From NCBI GenBank assembly GCA_019694685.1, contig JAIBBM010000010.1, positions 27,569 through 91,568 on the forward strand: a stretch of 64,000 nucleotides of DNA, written 5' to 3'. Within the stretch, counting starts at the first letter, position 1. The number at the start of each line of letters is the position of its first letter. A model generated the notes under the pieces. That model did not search any database and was not told the origin of the DNA. It saw only the letters and a list, made by a program, of their open reading frames with translations. A program made the position numbers and the translations under genes. Shown here in pieces: positions 27,231 to 35,584 of this stretch. The DNA is from Leptospirales bacterium (GTDB taxonomy: Bacteria; Spirochaetota; Leptospiria; Leptospirales; Leptonemataceae).

Positions 27231-28295
27231 TTAGATAATTCTGAAAGACTTCAGTGAGTTGTACATCACTTCGATAGTCACCAGCAAAATGCCTGCCAGA
27301 GGAATGGCGATGATCATTCCAACCACTCCAAACAATCGTTCGCAAGTGATGAGTGCGAGGATCGCAATCAATGGATGTAGTTCTGCGCTTCGCGCGAGTA
27401 TGACCGGCTGAGTAAAAACGTTGTCGAACAGGTGGGCGCAGGCAAATACAACGAGCACCAGCATCACAACGTTTCCACCCTGCTGCAGAGCGATGATGAG
27501 TGCGGGTATGATTCCGATGACCGGTCCAGCGTACGGGATGAAATTGAGCGAACCGGCCACCACGCCCATGGTGAATCCGTAATCCAGTCCAATCCACATA
27601 AATCCAACGGAGAAAATAGAAACGTTGATCAAGAGCTGCACCGCGAGTCCGCGCAAATAGCCGGTGATTTGCTTCTTTACTCTGTGCGCTACAAGCAGGC
27701 TCATTTCAAAGTAACGATTCGGGACGATCCGAATGATGCGAAGATAGATTTCCTCTCCCTGGAGAAGGAAGATGAAAGTGATGATGGGCGTGATGATCAG
27801 GTTTGTAACAATGCTGCCGAGGTTTTCTTTCATGGTCTGGCCCTGTTGCTTAGACCATTCTTCTATGAATCCTGTGATGGTATCCATGCGCAGCCGCTCG
27901 ATTCGAATGAATCTAGGCAGTTTTTCTGCAAGCATTGCGTTTGTGTCAGTGAAAAACACATTCGCCTTCTTTTGAATGTCAGGCCAGCGCGAAACAATGT
28001 CGCGCACCTGGTCTTGAATGAGCGGTACTATGTTATAAACGGTAAAGTAAAGAGCGGCGATGAAGAGCAAAAAGACGATCACGGTTGCAAGTATGCGTGG
28101 TAGTCCGGCTCCTTCGAGTAGATCCACCAGAGGATTGAGCATCAGCGTAATCAGAAATGCAATGGCAATGGGGACACTGACTTCTTTTGCACCGTAGAGC
28201 GTGATGAAAAGAAAGAAGATGGTGATGGCAAAAAACAGAAGCTGCACGATGCGCGCAGACAGGTCAAGGGAATCCTGTTGCTTCTGCTCTTCCAT
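27231..28295 (-). CDS. AI-2E/PerM-family transporter
   Basis: A 354-residue integral membrane protein of the AI-2E transporter (PerM/YdbO-type) family. It has about seven hydrophobic segments with the long soluble region after the third (residues about 85-155). Family features include PLVDLLEGAGLPR early, GYLRGLAVQLLINVS in the middle and GSLNFIPYAGPVIGIIPALI before the last helices. These proteins export or import varied substrates; AI-2 export has been shown for only a few. It overlaps the upstream cyclic-nucleotide-binding gene by one base (TAATG), so the two are co-translated. Confidence 0.85.
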   Translation of the reverse strand: MEEQKQQDSLDLSARIVQLLFFAITIFFLFITLYGAKEVSVPIAIAFLITLMLNPLVDLLEGAGLPRILATVIVFLLFIAALYFTVYNIVPLIQDQVRDIVSRWPDIQKKANVFFTDTNAMLAEKLPRFIRIERLRMDTITGFIEEWSKQQGQTMKENLGSIVTNLIITPIITFIFLLQGEEIYLRIIRIVPNRYFEMSLLVAHRVKKQITGYLRGLAVQLLINVSIFSVGFMWIGLDYGFTMGVVAGSLNFIPYAGPVIGIIPALIIALQQGGNVVMLVLVVFACAHLFDNVFTQPVILARSAELHPLIAILALITCERLFGVVGMIIAIPLAGILLVTIEVMYNSLKSFRII

Positions 28296-28837
28296 TACTT
28301 ATCCTGCCAGATTTTCTTTCTCAGTTTCTGGTTGGAGTTTTCGCTCATTTGAGAATCTAGCTTCTCGAGTTCCATGTTTGCATGAATCAGTCTTTGTCCA
28401 ATGAGCTTTGCCATGTTCAGCATAACCTGACCGCCCAGTCTAGGCTTGCGGTCCAGAATGCTCATGAGGTCTGGTCTGAAAAATCCAATGATTCGCGCGT
28501 GGTTCTTTGCCGCAGCAGATGCAGTGCGAGGTAGTTCTTCCAGTAGTGCGAGTTCGCCAAAAAAATCTCCCGATTCGAGAGTGGCCAGATGTTTCTCGCG
28601 TTTGCCATCGCGGTGATAGATGTCAATGACTCCATCCAGAATCACGTACATTCCAACGCCAGGTTCTCCTTCGCGAAAGATGTGTTCGCCCGCCGCGTAA
28701 TCGCGCAGATGGCAGAGGCTTCGAATTTCTTTGAGACCTCTGTCCGAGATATCTCTGAACATGGGTGCGCTCTTCAGGCGCACTTCCACTGCGTCTTCCG
28801 CTGAAAAGGGGCTCAATCTGGACCAGAAAGGGGACAT
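28295..28837 (-). CDS. Cyclic-nucleotide-binding domain protein
   Basis: A 180-residue protein with one CRP-type nucleotide-binding fold (residues about 18-135): IFREGEPGVGMYVILDGVID, LESGDFFGELALLEELPRTA. The phosphate-binding cassette GELALLEELPRTA matches the family well, with Arg kept. There is no DNA-binding helix-turn-helix; the C-terminus is a helix ending in a basic tail. Co-translated with the permease downstream, so it may sense a nucleotide to control that transporter. Divergent from the tRNA cluster. Confidence 0.85.
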   Translation of the reverse strand: MSPFWSRLSPFSAEDAVEVRLKSAPMFRDISDRGLKEIRSLCHLRDYAAGEHIFREGEPGVGMYVILDGVIDIYHRDGKREKHLATLESGDFFGELALLEELPRTASAAAKNHARIIGFFRPDLMSILDRKPRLGGQVMLNMAKLIGQRLIHANMELEKLDSQMSENSNQKLRKKIWQDK

Positions 28838-28891
28838 CTAGAATAAAGATCGGTCCTCGTAGATTCATGTCGGATGCGGAATGTTGTTTTT

Positions 28892-28919
28892 TTGTGGACT
28901 CCAGACAAAATTCTAAAAA
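28892..28919 (+). promoter_or_regulatory. Possible sigma-70 promoter for the tRNA cluster
   Basis: TTGTGG at 28892 and TAAAAA at 28914 are 16 bases apart and lie about 18 bases upstream of tRNA-Pro. The match to TTGACA/TATAAT is partial (four of six each). Confidence 0.3.
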
Positions 28920-28935
28920 CTCGTCCATAAACCTC

Positions 28936-29008
<73 letters not shown>

Positions 29009-29014
29009 TTGTAG

Positions 29015-29088
<74 letters not shown>

Positions 29089-29096
29089 CCAGATAC

Positions 29097-29170
29097 GGCG
29101 GATGTAGCTCAGTTGGTAGAGCATCAGATTGTGGCTCTGAGGGTCGCGGGTTCGAGCCCCGTCATTCGCC
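29097..29170 (+). tRNA. tRNA-His (GTG)
   Basis: Acceptor GCGGATG pairs with CATTCGC, with an extra encoded G at position -1 opposite discriminator C, the identity pair of bacterial tRNA-His. The anticodon loop TTGTGGC gives GTG. CCA is not encoded. Confidence 0.95.
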
Positions 29171-29242
29171 CATCCCTTTCATCGCTTCGCGCGCTTTCCT
29201 TTTTTCTTTTTGCGAAGATAGACCATTCCGAATCGCTATCGC

Positions 29243-29271
29243 TTGACACTCTGACTGCCCGCCAGTTTTAT
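29243..29271 (+). promoter_or_regulatory. Sigma-70-type promoter before tRNA-Leu
   Basis: A consensus TTGACA (29243-29248), a 17-base spacer and TTTTAT (29266-29271, four of six) lie 22 bases before tRNA-Leu. It would drive tRNA-Leu, tRNA-Gly and possibly tig-clpP-clpX. Confidence 0.6.
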
Positions 29272-29293
29272 GTCCGCCAGACCGGAATCTGAG

Positions 29294-29375
29294 GCGAGCG
29301 TGGTGGAATTGGTAGACACGCCAGACTTAGGATCTGGTGCCGCAAGGTGTGGGGGTTCAAGTCCCTTCGCTCGCA
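29294..29375 (+). tRNA. tRNA-Leu (TAG)
   Basis: Class II tRNA with long variable arm. Acceptor GCGAGCG pairs with CGCTCGC, discriminator A. The anticodon stem CCAGA/TCTGG holds loop CTTAGGA, anticodon TAG. No encoded CCA. Confidence 0.95.
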
Positions 29376-29383
29376 GAAAAAAC

Positions 29384-29455
<72 letters not shown>

Positions 29456-29488
29456 TATTTTTACAAACAAGATTGAAGAGGCGCGACC

Positions 29489-30820
29489 CTGGAATACAAG
29501 ACAAAACGCCTTGAAAACGCATCCGTGCAGATTGTTCTGAAGAACACGCCGGAGGAAGTGCAGCAGGCTTACGCCACTGCATATGAAAAAGCTGCAAAGA
29601 AAGTCCGCGTGCCCGGATTCAGACCGGGCAAAGTTCCAATGGAAGTTCTGGAACGTGAGCTGGGCGATGCTGTTGCAGGAGACGCGGCGCAGATTCTGGT
29701 TGCGAGTAGCATGGAAAAGCTACTCGGGGAAATCAAACCTCCTCCGATCAGTGTTCCTTCTTTTGAAGTAGAGCAGTTCGATCGTAAGCAGGGAGCCACA
29801 TACCGAGGTACGTTTGATACGTATCCGGAAGTGAAGCTGGGCAAGTACAAGAAGATCAAAGCATCTCAAGATACCGTGGAAGTCCTCGAAGAGGACATCA
29901 TGGCGGAAATAGAGAAGCTTCGCAAAGATCATTCGATCATGCACACAAGAGACGATGGCGCTCTAGCCGGGGATGTTTTGACCATCGAGCTGGACATCCG
30001 CGAATCTGGCGGAAAAAAGAAACTCTATCATAACAAAGACTACAAGATGGTTCTTTCAGAACCTTCTCCTTTTCCTGGCCTTGTGGAACAACTGCTGGGT
30101 GCAAAATCTGGAGAATCAAAATCATACGACCAGCAGATGGAAGAAAGTTTTCCTGATCCAAAGTTTGCAGGAAAGCTGGTGTCTGTTACCGCGAACATTT
30201 CTACTGTTCAATATCCAGTGTTGCCTGAACTCAATGACGATCTGGCAAAAGAAGTGAGTGAGTTTGATACTCTCGGTGCGCTAAAAAACAATATCCGCGA
30301 AACCCTGACGAAGCAAGCAGACAACATACTCAAAGATCGTTGCATGAAGACAATCCTCGACCTCATTGCGAAGGATTCGAAGACGGAAATGCCTCAGACC
30401 CTGGTGGACGCTGAAATCGAAGAAAGAGTCAAGCAGATCGCGCGCAGCATTGGCCGCAAAGACCTCACTCTGGAGCAACTCGCGGAAATGATGGGCAAGC
30501 CTGCACCAGAACTCAGAAAAGAACTCAACGAAGCCTCTGTTGGATCTGTGAAGAAACGGCTGGTTCTGGAAGAGATCGCAAAGAAAGAAGAAGTCAAAGT
30601 AGAAGAAGCTGATATACTGGAGTATGCAGAAGAGCGATTCGGCACCCTGACAGATGACCTCAAGAAGACCTTATTGTCCAATGAGAAGTTTCTCGATGAA
30701 ATTGAGGGGGCTGTCCTCTTCCGTAAGACGTTTGACTGGATTCACCGAAATGCCGACATTAAACCAGGCGAGAAAGTGAAGCTGTCTACCCTGATGCAGG
30801 CAACCGGCACCGGCGCTTGA
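29489..30820 (+). CDS. tig: Trigger factor, apparent CTG start
   Basis: Ribosome-bound chaperone and peptidyl-prolyl isomerase. The N-terminal ribosome-binding signature is complete: [19 protein letters not shown]. The PPIase domain spans about residues 160-250 and the C-terminal helical arms follow. The start matters: the usual pattern before ASVQIVLK is (M)EYKTKRLEN, and in this frame that reads CTG GAA TAC AAG from 29489, with GAAGAGG (29475-29481) seven bases upstream. The first ATG/GTG start (29525) would delete the first strand of the domain. The frame is closed by TGA at 29474. First gene of tig-clpP-clpX. Confidence 0.88.
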   Translation: MEYKTKRLENASVQIVLKNTPEEVQQAYATAYEKAAKKVRVPGFRPGKVPMEVLERELGDAVAGDAAQILVASSMEKLLGEIKPPPISVPSFEVEQFDRKQGATYRGTFDTYPEVKLGKYKKIKASQDTVEVLEEDIMAEIEKLRKDHSIMHTRDDGALAGDVLTIELDIRESGGKKKLYHNKDYKMVLSEPSPFPGLVEQLLGAKSGESKSYDQQMEESFPDPKFAGKLVSVTANISTVQYPVLPELNDDLAKEVSEFDTLGALKNNIRETLTKQADNILKDRCMKTILDLIAKDSKTEMPQTLVDAEIEERVKQIARSIGRKDLTLEQLAEMMGKPAPELRKELNEASVGSVKKRLVLEEIAKKEEVKVEEADILEYAEERFGTLTDDLKKTLLSNEKFLDEIEGAVLFRKTFDWIHRNADIKPGEKVKLSTLMQATGTGA

Positions 30821-30868
30821 CATCCAGGACGTTTCTGATTTCCCTGATCCAACTGAGAGGTATCTTCC

Positions 30869-31468
30869 ATGGCCTTTATGCCCATTATCAGCGAGCAAAC
30901 CCCTAGAGGGGAGCGTCAATACGACGTATATTCCCGCTTGCTCAAAGACAGGATCGTCTTTCTAGGCTATCCCATCGACGACGTGTATGCGAACATCGTG
31001 ATTGCCCAGCTTCTGTTTCTGGAAGCGGAAGATCCTGAAAAAGACGTGTATGTTTACATCAATTCACCGGGCGGATACATCACGAGCGGTCTTGCGGTAT
31101 ATGACACCATGCAATACATTCGCCCGAATATTCGCACCATCTGCATTGGCCAGGCTTCCAGCATCGCCTCTCTGCTCCTCGCGGCCGGTGCTCCGGGCAA
31201 GAGATCTGCCCTTCCAAATTCACGCATCATGATGCACCAGCCGCTCGGTGGAGTGACAGGGCAGTCGCGCGACATTGAAATCCAGGCTCGCGAAATCTTA
31301 TCCGTAAAGGATAAATTGAATGAAATCTACGCGAAGCATACCGGAAAACCGCTTGAGCAAATCGAAAAAGACACAGATCGCGTTCATCACATGTCCGCTA
31401 CCGAAGCAAAGAACTATGGGCTCATTGACGCGGTGATCGAATCGCCCATCAAGCTAGAAAAAAAATAG
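30869..31468 (+). CDS. clpP: ATP-dependent Clp protease proteolytic subunit ClpP
   Basis: A 199-residue ClpP beside clpX, so probably the main partner. Catalytic Ser is in [14 protein letters not shown] (the family usually reads GQAASMGA), His in [11 protein letters not shown] and Asp in [10 protein letters not shown]. The start ATG at 30869 has GAGAGG upstream. It shares the tig-clpP-clpX order found in many bacteria. A second, divergent clpP lies at 24202. Confidence 0.94.
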   Translation: MAFMPIISEQTPRGERQYDVYSRLLKDRIVFLGYPIDDVYANIVIAQLLFLEAEDPEKDVYVYINSPGGYITSGLAVYDTMQYIRPNIRTICIGQASSIASLLLAAGAPGKRSALPNSRIMMHQPLGGVTGQSRDIEIQAREILSVKDKLNEIYAKHTGKPLEQIEKDTDRVHHMSATEAKNYGLIDAVIESPIKLEKK

Positions 31469-31513
31469 AAAGGAATGCTTGCCGATCCCGGCAGGCTCCT
31501 GAGAATACAAGGC

Positions 31514-32815
31514 ATGAAGAAGAAGACGACGGATCGGGAAAAACTTCACTGTTCGTTTTGCGGAAAGGAACAGGATTCCGTGAAGCGGCTCGTGGCCGGG
31601 CCGGGCGTCTACATCTGCGATGAGTGCATTGAGCTGTGCAATGAGATCATTGCGGAGGAAACAGATACAGAACGTCCAGTAGGGACTGCAACCGGTGCGG
31701 AACTTCCGCGCCCGGTAGAAATCAAGAAAATCCTGGACCAGTACGTGATTGGTCAGGACAGCGCGAAGAAGGCGCTGGCAGTTGCCGTCTACAATCATTA
31801 CAAGCGCATTGAGCAGAATACTCGCAAATCAGATGTGGATCTGGACAAATCCAATATTCTGCTGATTGGTCCAACAGGTTCGGGCAAAACTCTCCTGGCT
31901 CAAACTCTCGCAAAAATGCTCAAGGTTCCGTTTGCCATCGTGGATGCTACTGCTCTGACAGAAGCAGGCTACGTAGGCGAAGATGTGGAGAACATCCTTC
32001 TTCGCTTGATTCAGAACGCTGAGAATGATGTGAAGCGCGCTGAAATTGGAATCATCTATATTGATGAAATAGACAAGATCTCTCGCAAAGGAGACAACCC
32101 GTCTATCACGCGCGATGTTTCGGGAGAAGGGGTTCAGCAAGCCCTCCTCAAGATCCTGGAAGGCACTGTGGCCAACGTTCCTCCTCAAGGAGGACGCAAG
32201 CATCCTCATCAAGACTTCATCACTCTGGACACTCGCAATATTCTTTTTATCTGCGGCGGTGCATTTGTTGGTCTGGACAAGATCATTGAACGCAGGCTCG
32301 GAAGCAGAACGATTGGTTTCAATCGGGACGAAGAAGCAGCGCGCAAAGCAGGAGAGAAAAGCGAAATCCTGGCCAATGTTCTTCCAGATGATCTTATGAA
32401 ATTCGGTTTGATCCCGGAGTTCGTGGGTCGTTTACCGATTGTGGCCACTCTTCAGGATCTGGATGTAGAAACTCTGAAGAAAATCTTCATGGAGCCGCGC
32501 AATTCTCTCCTCAAGCAGTATCAGAAGATTTTTGAAATCGAAGGCGTGAAACTTAAATTCACAGACGAGGCCATCACTCGCATTGCGGAGCTTGCCATCA
32601 AGAGAGAGGCGGGAGCTCGTGGACTGCGATCCATTGTAGAACACCAGATGATGGATTTGATGTATGATATTCCTTCGCGCGATGACGTCGAAAGTGTTGC
32701 CATCACTCCTGGAGTGATTGAGTCCGGAGACTCGCCCGTGCTCAGTTTCAAGAAAGAGGGAGCGAAAGAAAAGGAAAAGGCATCCTCTTCTAAGAAACAA
32801 GAGAAGCTCGCCTGA
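31514..32815 (+). CDS. clpX: ATP-dependent Clp protease ATPase ClpX
   Basis: AAA+ unfoldase for ClpP, 433 residues. The N-terminal zinc domain has [10 protein letters not shown] and CDECIELC. Walker A is [15 protein letters not shown], Walker B YIDEIDKI, and the ClpP-docking loop is in the TIGFNRDEE region, where the family has (I/L)GF. The start is the ATG at 31514 with AAGG upstream; the in-frame ATG at 31475 would add 13 unusual residues. It converges on tatC with six bases between stops. Confidence 0.95.
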   Translation: MKKKTTDREKLHCSFCGKEQDSVKRLVAGPGVYICDECIELCNEIIAEETDTERPVGTATGAELPRPVEIKKILDQYVIGQDSAKKALAVAVYNHYKRIEQNTRKSDVDLDKSNILLIGPTGSGKTLLAQTLAKMLKVPFAIVDATALTEAGYVGEDVENILLRLIQNAENDVKRAEIGIIYIDEIDKISRKGDNPSITRDVSGEGVQQALLKILEGTVANVPPQGGRKHPHQDFITLDTRNILFICGGAFVGLDKIIERRLGSRTIGFNRDEEAARKAGEKSEILANVLPDDLMKFGLIPEFVGRLPIVATLQDLDVETLKKIFMEPRNSLLKQYQKIFEIEGVKLKFTDEAITRIAELAIKREAGARGLRSIVEHQMMDLMYDIPSRDDVESVAITPGVIESGDSPVLSFKKEGAKEKEKASSSKKQEKLA

Positions 32816-32821
32816 CGTCTG

Positions 32822-33658
32822 TCAGGCTTCTGCTGCATCTCGCGCCGCTGCTTTCTCTCTGTTTCTCTCTATCATGTAGACGATCGCCACTGCAATGGCA
32901 TAGAAAACGCAAAGAGGTAGAGCTACAACAAAGAGAGACACAGGGTCTCCCGGTGTCACGGCCATCGATAGAAGAAACATACCAACAATTACAAATCGCC
33001 ATGCGCGGCGATGAAGGCTGATGGGAACGACTCCGAGAGCTCCTAGAATTACGATGAGTAGAGGGAGCTGGAATGTTACTCCCGTGCCTATGTGCAGAAT
33101 AAAAAAGAAGCTGTAGTATTTATCCAGACTGATCAGCGCCTGTGTATTGGGCGGCAGCAAAAATTTGAACATCATCTCCACAGAAAGTGGAAAGATGTAG
33201 AACCAGCAGAAGAGCACTCCGCCCCAGAAAAGCAGGCAGGAAAAAACCATGCTTATCCGTGCGTAGATCGCTGTTCGCCGTTCCATCGCAGGTGTTACAA
33301 ATTCAAAGAGCATGAAAATGACGACAGGCAAGCCCGCAGCAAATCCAACAGCCACGCTCAACTGTATCATCGTGTTCAAAGCGTCCATGGCACTTCCGAG
33401 CATCATGTTGAGTCCGGTGGCGCGATGGTACGGTTCAGAAATATAGCGGTGAATGTCCGAAATGAAAAAGCCGGCAGCAATAGAAAAGATAGCAAGGATG
33501 CCCAGAGACCAGAGGATTCTTCTTCTGAGTTCTTCCAGGTGATCACCCAGAGTCATCACGCCTTCGCGTGGATCCGGCAGTTCTTCTGGCGCAGGCGCTG
33601 GCGTAGGAGGTGGCTGGATCGGGGCGCGGGCCCTCGTGGCCCTCTTGCGTCCTGCCAT
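32822..33658 (-). CDS. tatC: Sec-independent translocase subunit TatC
   Basis: Twin-arginine translocase core and signal-peptide receptor in the inner membrane. The 278-residue protein has six hydrophobic segments after a Pro/Ala-rich start. LGDHLEELRRRILWSL (residues about 37-52) is the TatC signature, and FVTPAMERRTAIYARI lies in the middle. The start overlaps the tatA stop (TGATG). The N-terminal 30 residues are longer than usual. Confidence 0.93.
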   Translation of the reverse strand: MAGRKRATRARAPIQPPPTPAPAPEELPDPREGVMTLGDHLEELRRRILWSLGILAIFSIAAGFFISDIHRYISEPYHRATGLNMMLGSAMDALNTMIQLSVAVGFAAGLPVVIFMLFEFVTPAMERRTAIYARISMVFSCLLFWGGVLFCWFYIFPLSVEMMFKFLLPPNTQALISLDKYYSFFFILHIGTGVTFQLPLLIVILGALGVVPISLHRRAWRFVIVGMFLLSMAVTPGDPVSLFVVALPLCVFYAIAVAIVYMIERNREKAAARDAAEA

Positions 33659-33948
33659 CAGGATCTTGCTCTAGACTTCTTTGCTGGCTTTCGAGCTGCG
33701 GGCTTTGCAGCCGCCCTTTTCCGGGGTGCTGCAGGCGGAGGAGTGTATGTTTCCGCCGGTTGTGGCTGGTGCTCGATCATCTGAGTGGTTTGTGTCTGGT
33801 TTGGATTCAGGAGAGCCTGACGAAATTCACGAATGCCGCCACCGAGATCTTTTGCCAGAGCCGGGATTTTGCGGCCACCGAATAAGATGAGTACAATGAC
33901 TAGAATGATGACCCAGTCGAAGGGGCTGTTCGTTAAAAAAAGTACCAT
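33658..33948 (-). CDS. tatA: Sec-independent translocase subunit TatA
   Basis: A 96-residue TatA/E-type pore subunit. The start is set at the ATG giving MVLFLTNSPFDW, with AGGCAGG upstream, instead of an ATG nine codons earlier. One membrane helix (IILVIVLILFGG), the FGGRKIPALAKDLG hinge and the amphipathic helix GIREFRQALLN follow. The Lys/Ala/Pro-rich tail is unusually long. First of the tatA-tatC pair; no tatB is seen, as is common outside proteobacteria. Confidence 0.93.
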   Translation of the reverse strand: MVLFLTNSPFDWVIILVIVLILFGGRKIPALAKDLGGGIREFRQALLNPNQTQTTQMIEHQPQPAETYTPPPAAPRKRAAAKPAARKPAKKSRARS

Positions 33949-34050
33949 ATGCCTGCCTGGGTCCAAACAATCCATGAATCGCGCGAAAACAAGTGATTTT
34001 CACTTGCATTTCCTTTTTTGCGGGTAGGATAGGACCGAAGTTTAAACCAG

Positions 34051-34857
34051 ATGGGCGTCACCAAAGAGCAGAAGAACTTATACAACGAACGGGTGAAATC
34101 CTATAAACAGGGTCTCGACGAGATCAAGAAGGAAATGGCCATGGTGAAAGGAATGGGAAAATCTCCCACTCTCCAGCCCTATGCAACCATTCGCCTGGCC
34201 ATCGAGAGTCTGAAGAACGCGACCATCCATGCGCAGATGTCTCGCCTTTCGTATCGCATCCTGAAAATCCGCCGGGATGAAGTGCTCGCGGATGCGAAGA
34301 AAGATATATTCAACAGCCTCACAGATTTGCTCAAGCTCGTGGGTTCGGATGTGGACGAAAGTCTAACGGAGAACAAAGAGAGGCTACCGAAGATCGCTGC
34401 GATGACGCCCAGGCAGAAGCTGGAATTGCTGAAAGGATTTCGCTCTGTGACGGACTATGTCCAGGAGGCGATGGGCCCGAGTCACAAGATGAGATGGTCT
34501 TTTCCTGAATTGCACTACAAGATTGCGGTGCTTGGAAAAAACATCATGGATTTCAAGGAATACGAGAGATCTAAAGATCCAACGGAAGAGCACTACCAGG
34601 ACAGGCGGGCGCTCTTGCAGTTCATAGTGGATCAATGCCATTTCGCGGCACAGGAATATCGTTCCAAGCATGAACTCAGCACGAAAGAAGTAACCGATTT
34701 GCAGAGCGTGCGAAAGATGTTTGAGCTGATCAAAAAGATTCAGAGCATGACCGGAAACAGGACGGAACTCGAGAAGATAACAACTTCTCTAGATTCCGTA
34801 AACGAAAAAATTGAAGCGATGATGGCCGAGAAAAAGGATAAAAAGAAGAAAATTTAG
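34051..34857 (+). CDS. Hypothetical protein, helical
   Basis: A 268-residue soluble, highly charged protein that looks entirely alpha-helical, with Lys/Glu-rich ends (MMAEKKDKKKKI). No signal peptide, motif or membrane segment. A weak TTGCAT/TAGGAT pair 15 bases apart (34004-34030) precedes it, too close for a normal promoter. The trxA gene follows after 53 bases. I do not recognise it. Confidence 0.68.
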   Translation: MGVTKEQKNLYNERVKSYKQGLDEIKKEMAMVKGMGKSPTLQPYATIRLAIESLKNATIHAQMSRLSYRILKIRRDEVLADAKKDIFNSLTDLLKLVGSDVDESLTENKERLPKIAAMTPRQKLELLKGFRSVTDYVQEAMGPSHKMRWSFPELHYKIAVLGKNIMDFKEYERSKDPTEEHYQDRRALLQFIVDQCHFAAQEYRSKHELSTKEVTDLQSVRKMFELIKKIQSMTGNRTELEKITTSLDSVNEKIEAMMAEKKDKKKKI

Positions 34858-34910
34858 TTTCCGCGCCCCTTCCGCCCCCCGTTTATGGAATCAGTCTTGT
34901 AGGAGGACCC

Positions 34911-35222
34911 ATGGCAGTTGTAGCACTCAAAGATGATTCTTTTAGCCAGGATACGAAAGAGGGCCTTGTCCTCGTTGATTTCTGGGCAGAGTGGTGCGGC
35001 CCCTGTCGCATGGTCGCCCCTATTGTAGAAGAACTTTCCAGCGAAATGCCTCAAGTGAAGTTTGCGAAGGTGAACGTAGATGAAAATCAGCGCATCGCGC
35101 AAACTCTGGGCATCACAGCCATCCCAACACTCGTTCTCTATAAGGACGGGCAGCCGGTGGATCGTGTCGTTGGTTTGCTTCCAAAACCACAGCTAAAGAA
35201 CTTCATCAATAAGCACGTCTAG
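34911..35222 (+). CDS. trxA: Thioredoxin
   Basis: Cytoplasmic disulfide reductase of 103 residues. The active site WAEWCGPCRM is at residues 26-35, and the cis-proline segment AIPTLVLYKDG near residue 74 is intact. AGGAGG sits just before the ATG. Convergent with the His-rich lipoprotein gene, eight bases between stops. Confidence 0.95.
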   Translation: MAVVALKDDSFSQDTKEGLVLVDFWAEWCGPCRMVAPIVEELSSEMPQVKFAKVNVDENQRIAQTLGITAIPTLVLYKDGQPVDRVVGLLPKPQLKNFINKHV

Positions 35223-35230
35223 TCTACCGT

Positions 35231-35563
35231 TCAGAGGTCCTGCTTGCGCAGGACCACTGTGTGAGTATGCGTGTTCGTTGAAGTGCTCTCCACAGTCACC
35301 GGAAATCCAAGTTCTATCAGAGCAGCCTGTTCCAGAGTCAGCGTGAATGCGTGGCTGTGTCCCTGGTTTTCAAGAAGGGCGAACGTTCGCATTCCGGAAT
35401 GAAGCAGCCTGTATGTAACATTGGTTCCGTGATCATGGCCGGCGCTCATGCTTACGATGGCAGCAATGCGAGGATCCCGGCTGTCGCTCGCGCATCCGAA
35501 AGCGAAGACAAGGGCCAGAAGGCTTTTTTTTAGATTGAAAAAGGAGCTTCGCCTTCTAAACAT
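35231..35563 (-). CDS. His-rich predicted lipoprotein
   Basis: A 110-residue protein from the ATG at 35563 (MFRRRSSFFNLKKSLLALVF), with a lipobox FAFGC; the longer frame upstream is discarded as it covers the divergent start at 35585. The mature part has two His-rich clusters, SAGHDHG near the N-terminus and ENQGHSHAFTLTLEQAALI, and ends in NTHTHTVVLR. The pattern suggests metal binding, but no named family is recognised. Divergent from the metallo-beta-lactamase gene by 21 bases. Confidence 0.65.
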   Translation of the reverse strand: MFRRRSSFFNLKKSLLALVFAFGCASDSRDPRIAAIVSMSAGHDHGTNVTYRLLHSGMRTFALLENQGHSHAFTLTLEQAALIELGFPVTVESTSTNTHTHTVVLRKQDL

Positions 35564-35584
35564 AGGCCTGTCAAAAGGAAGAGC

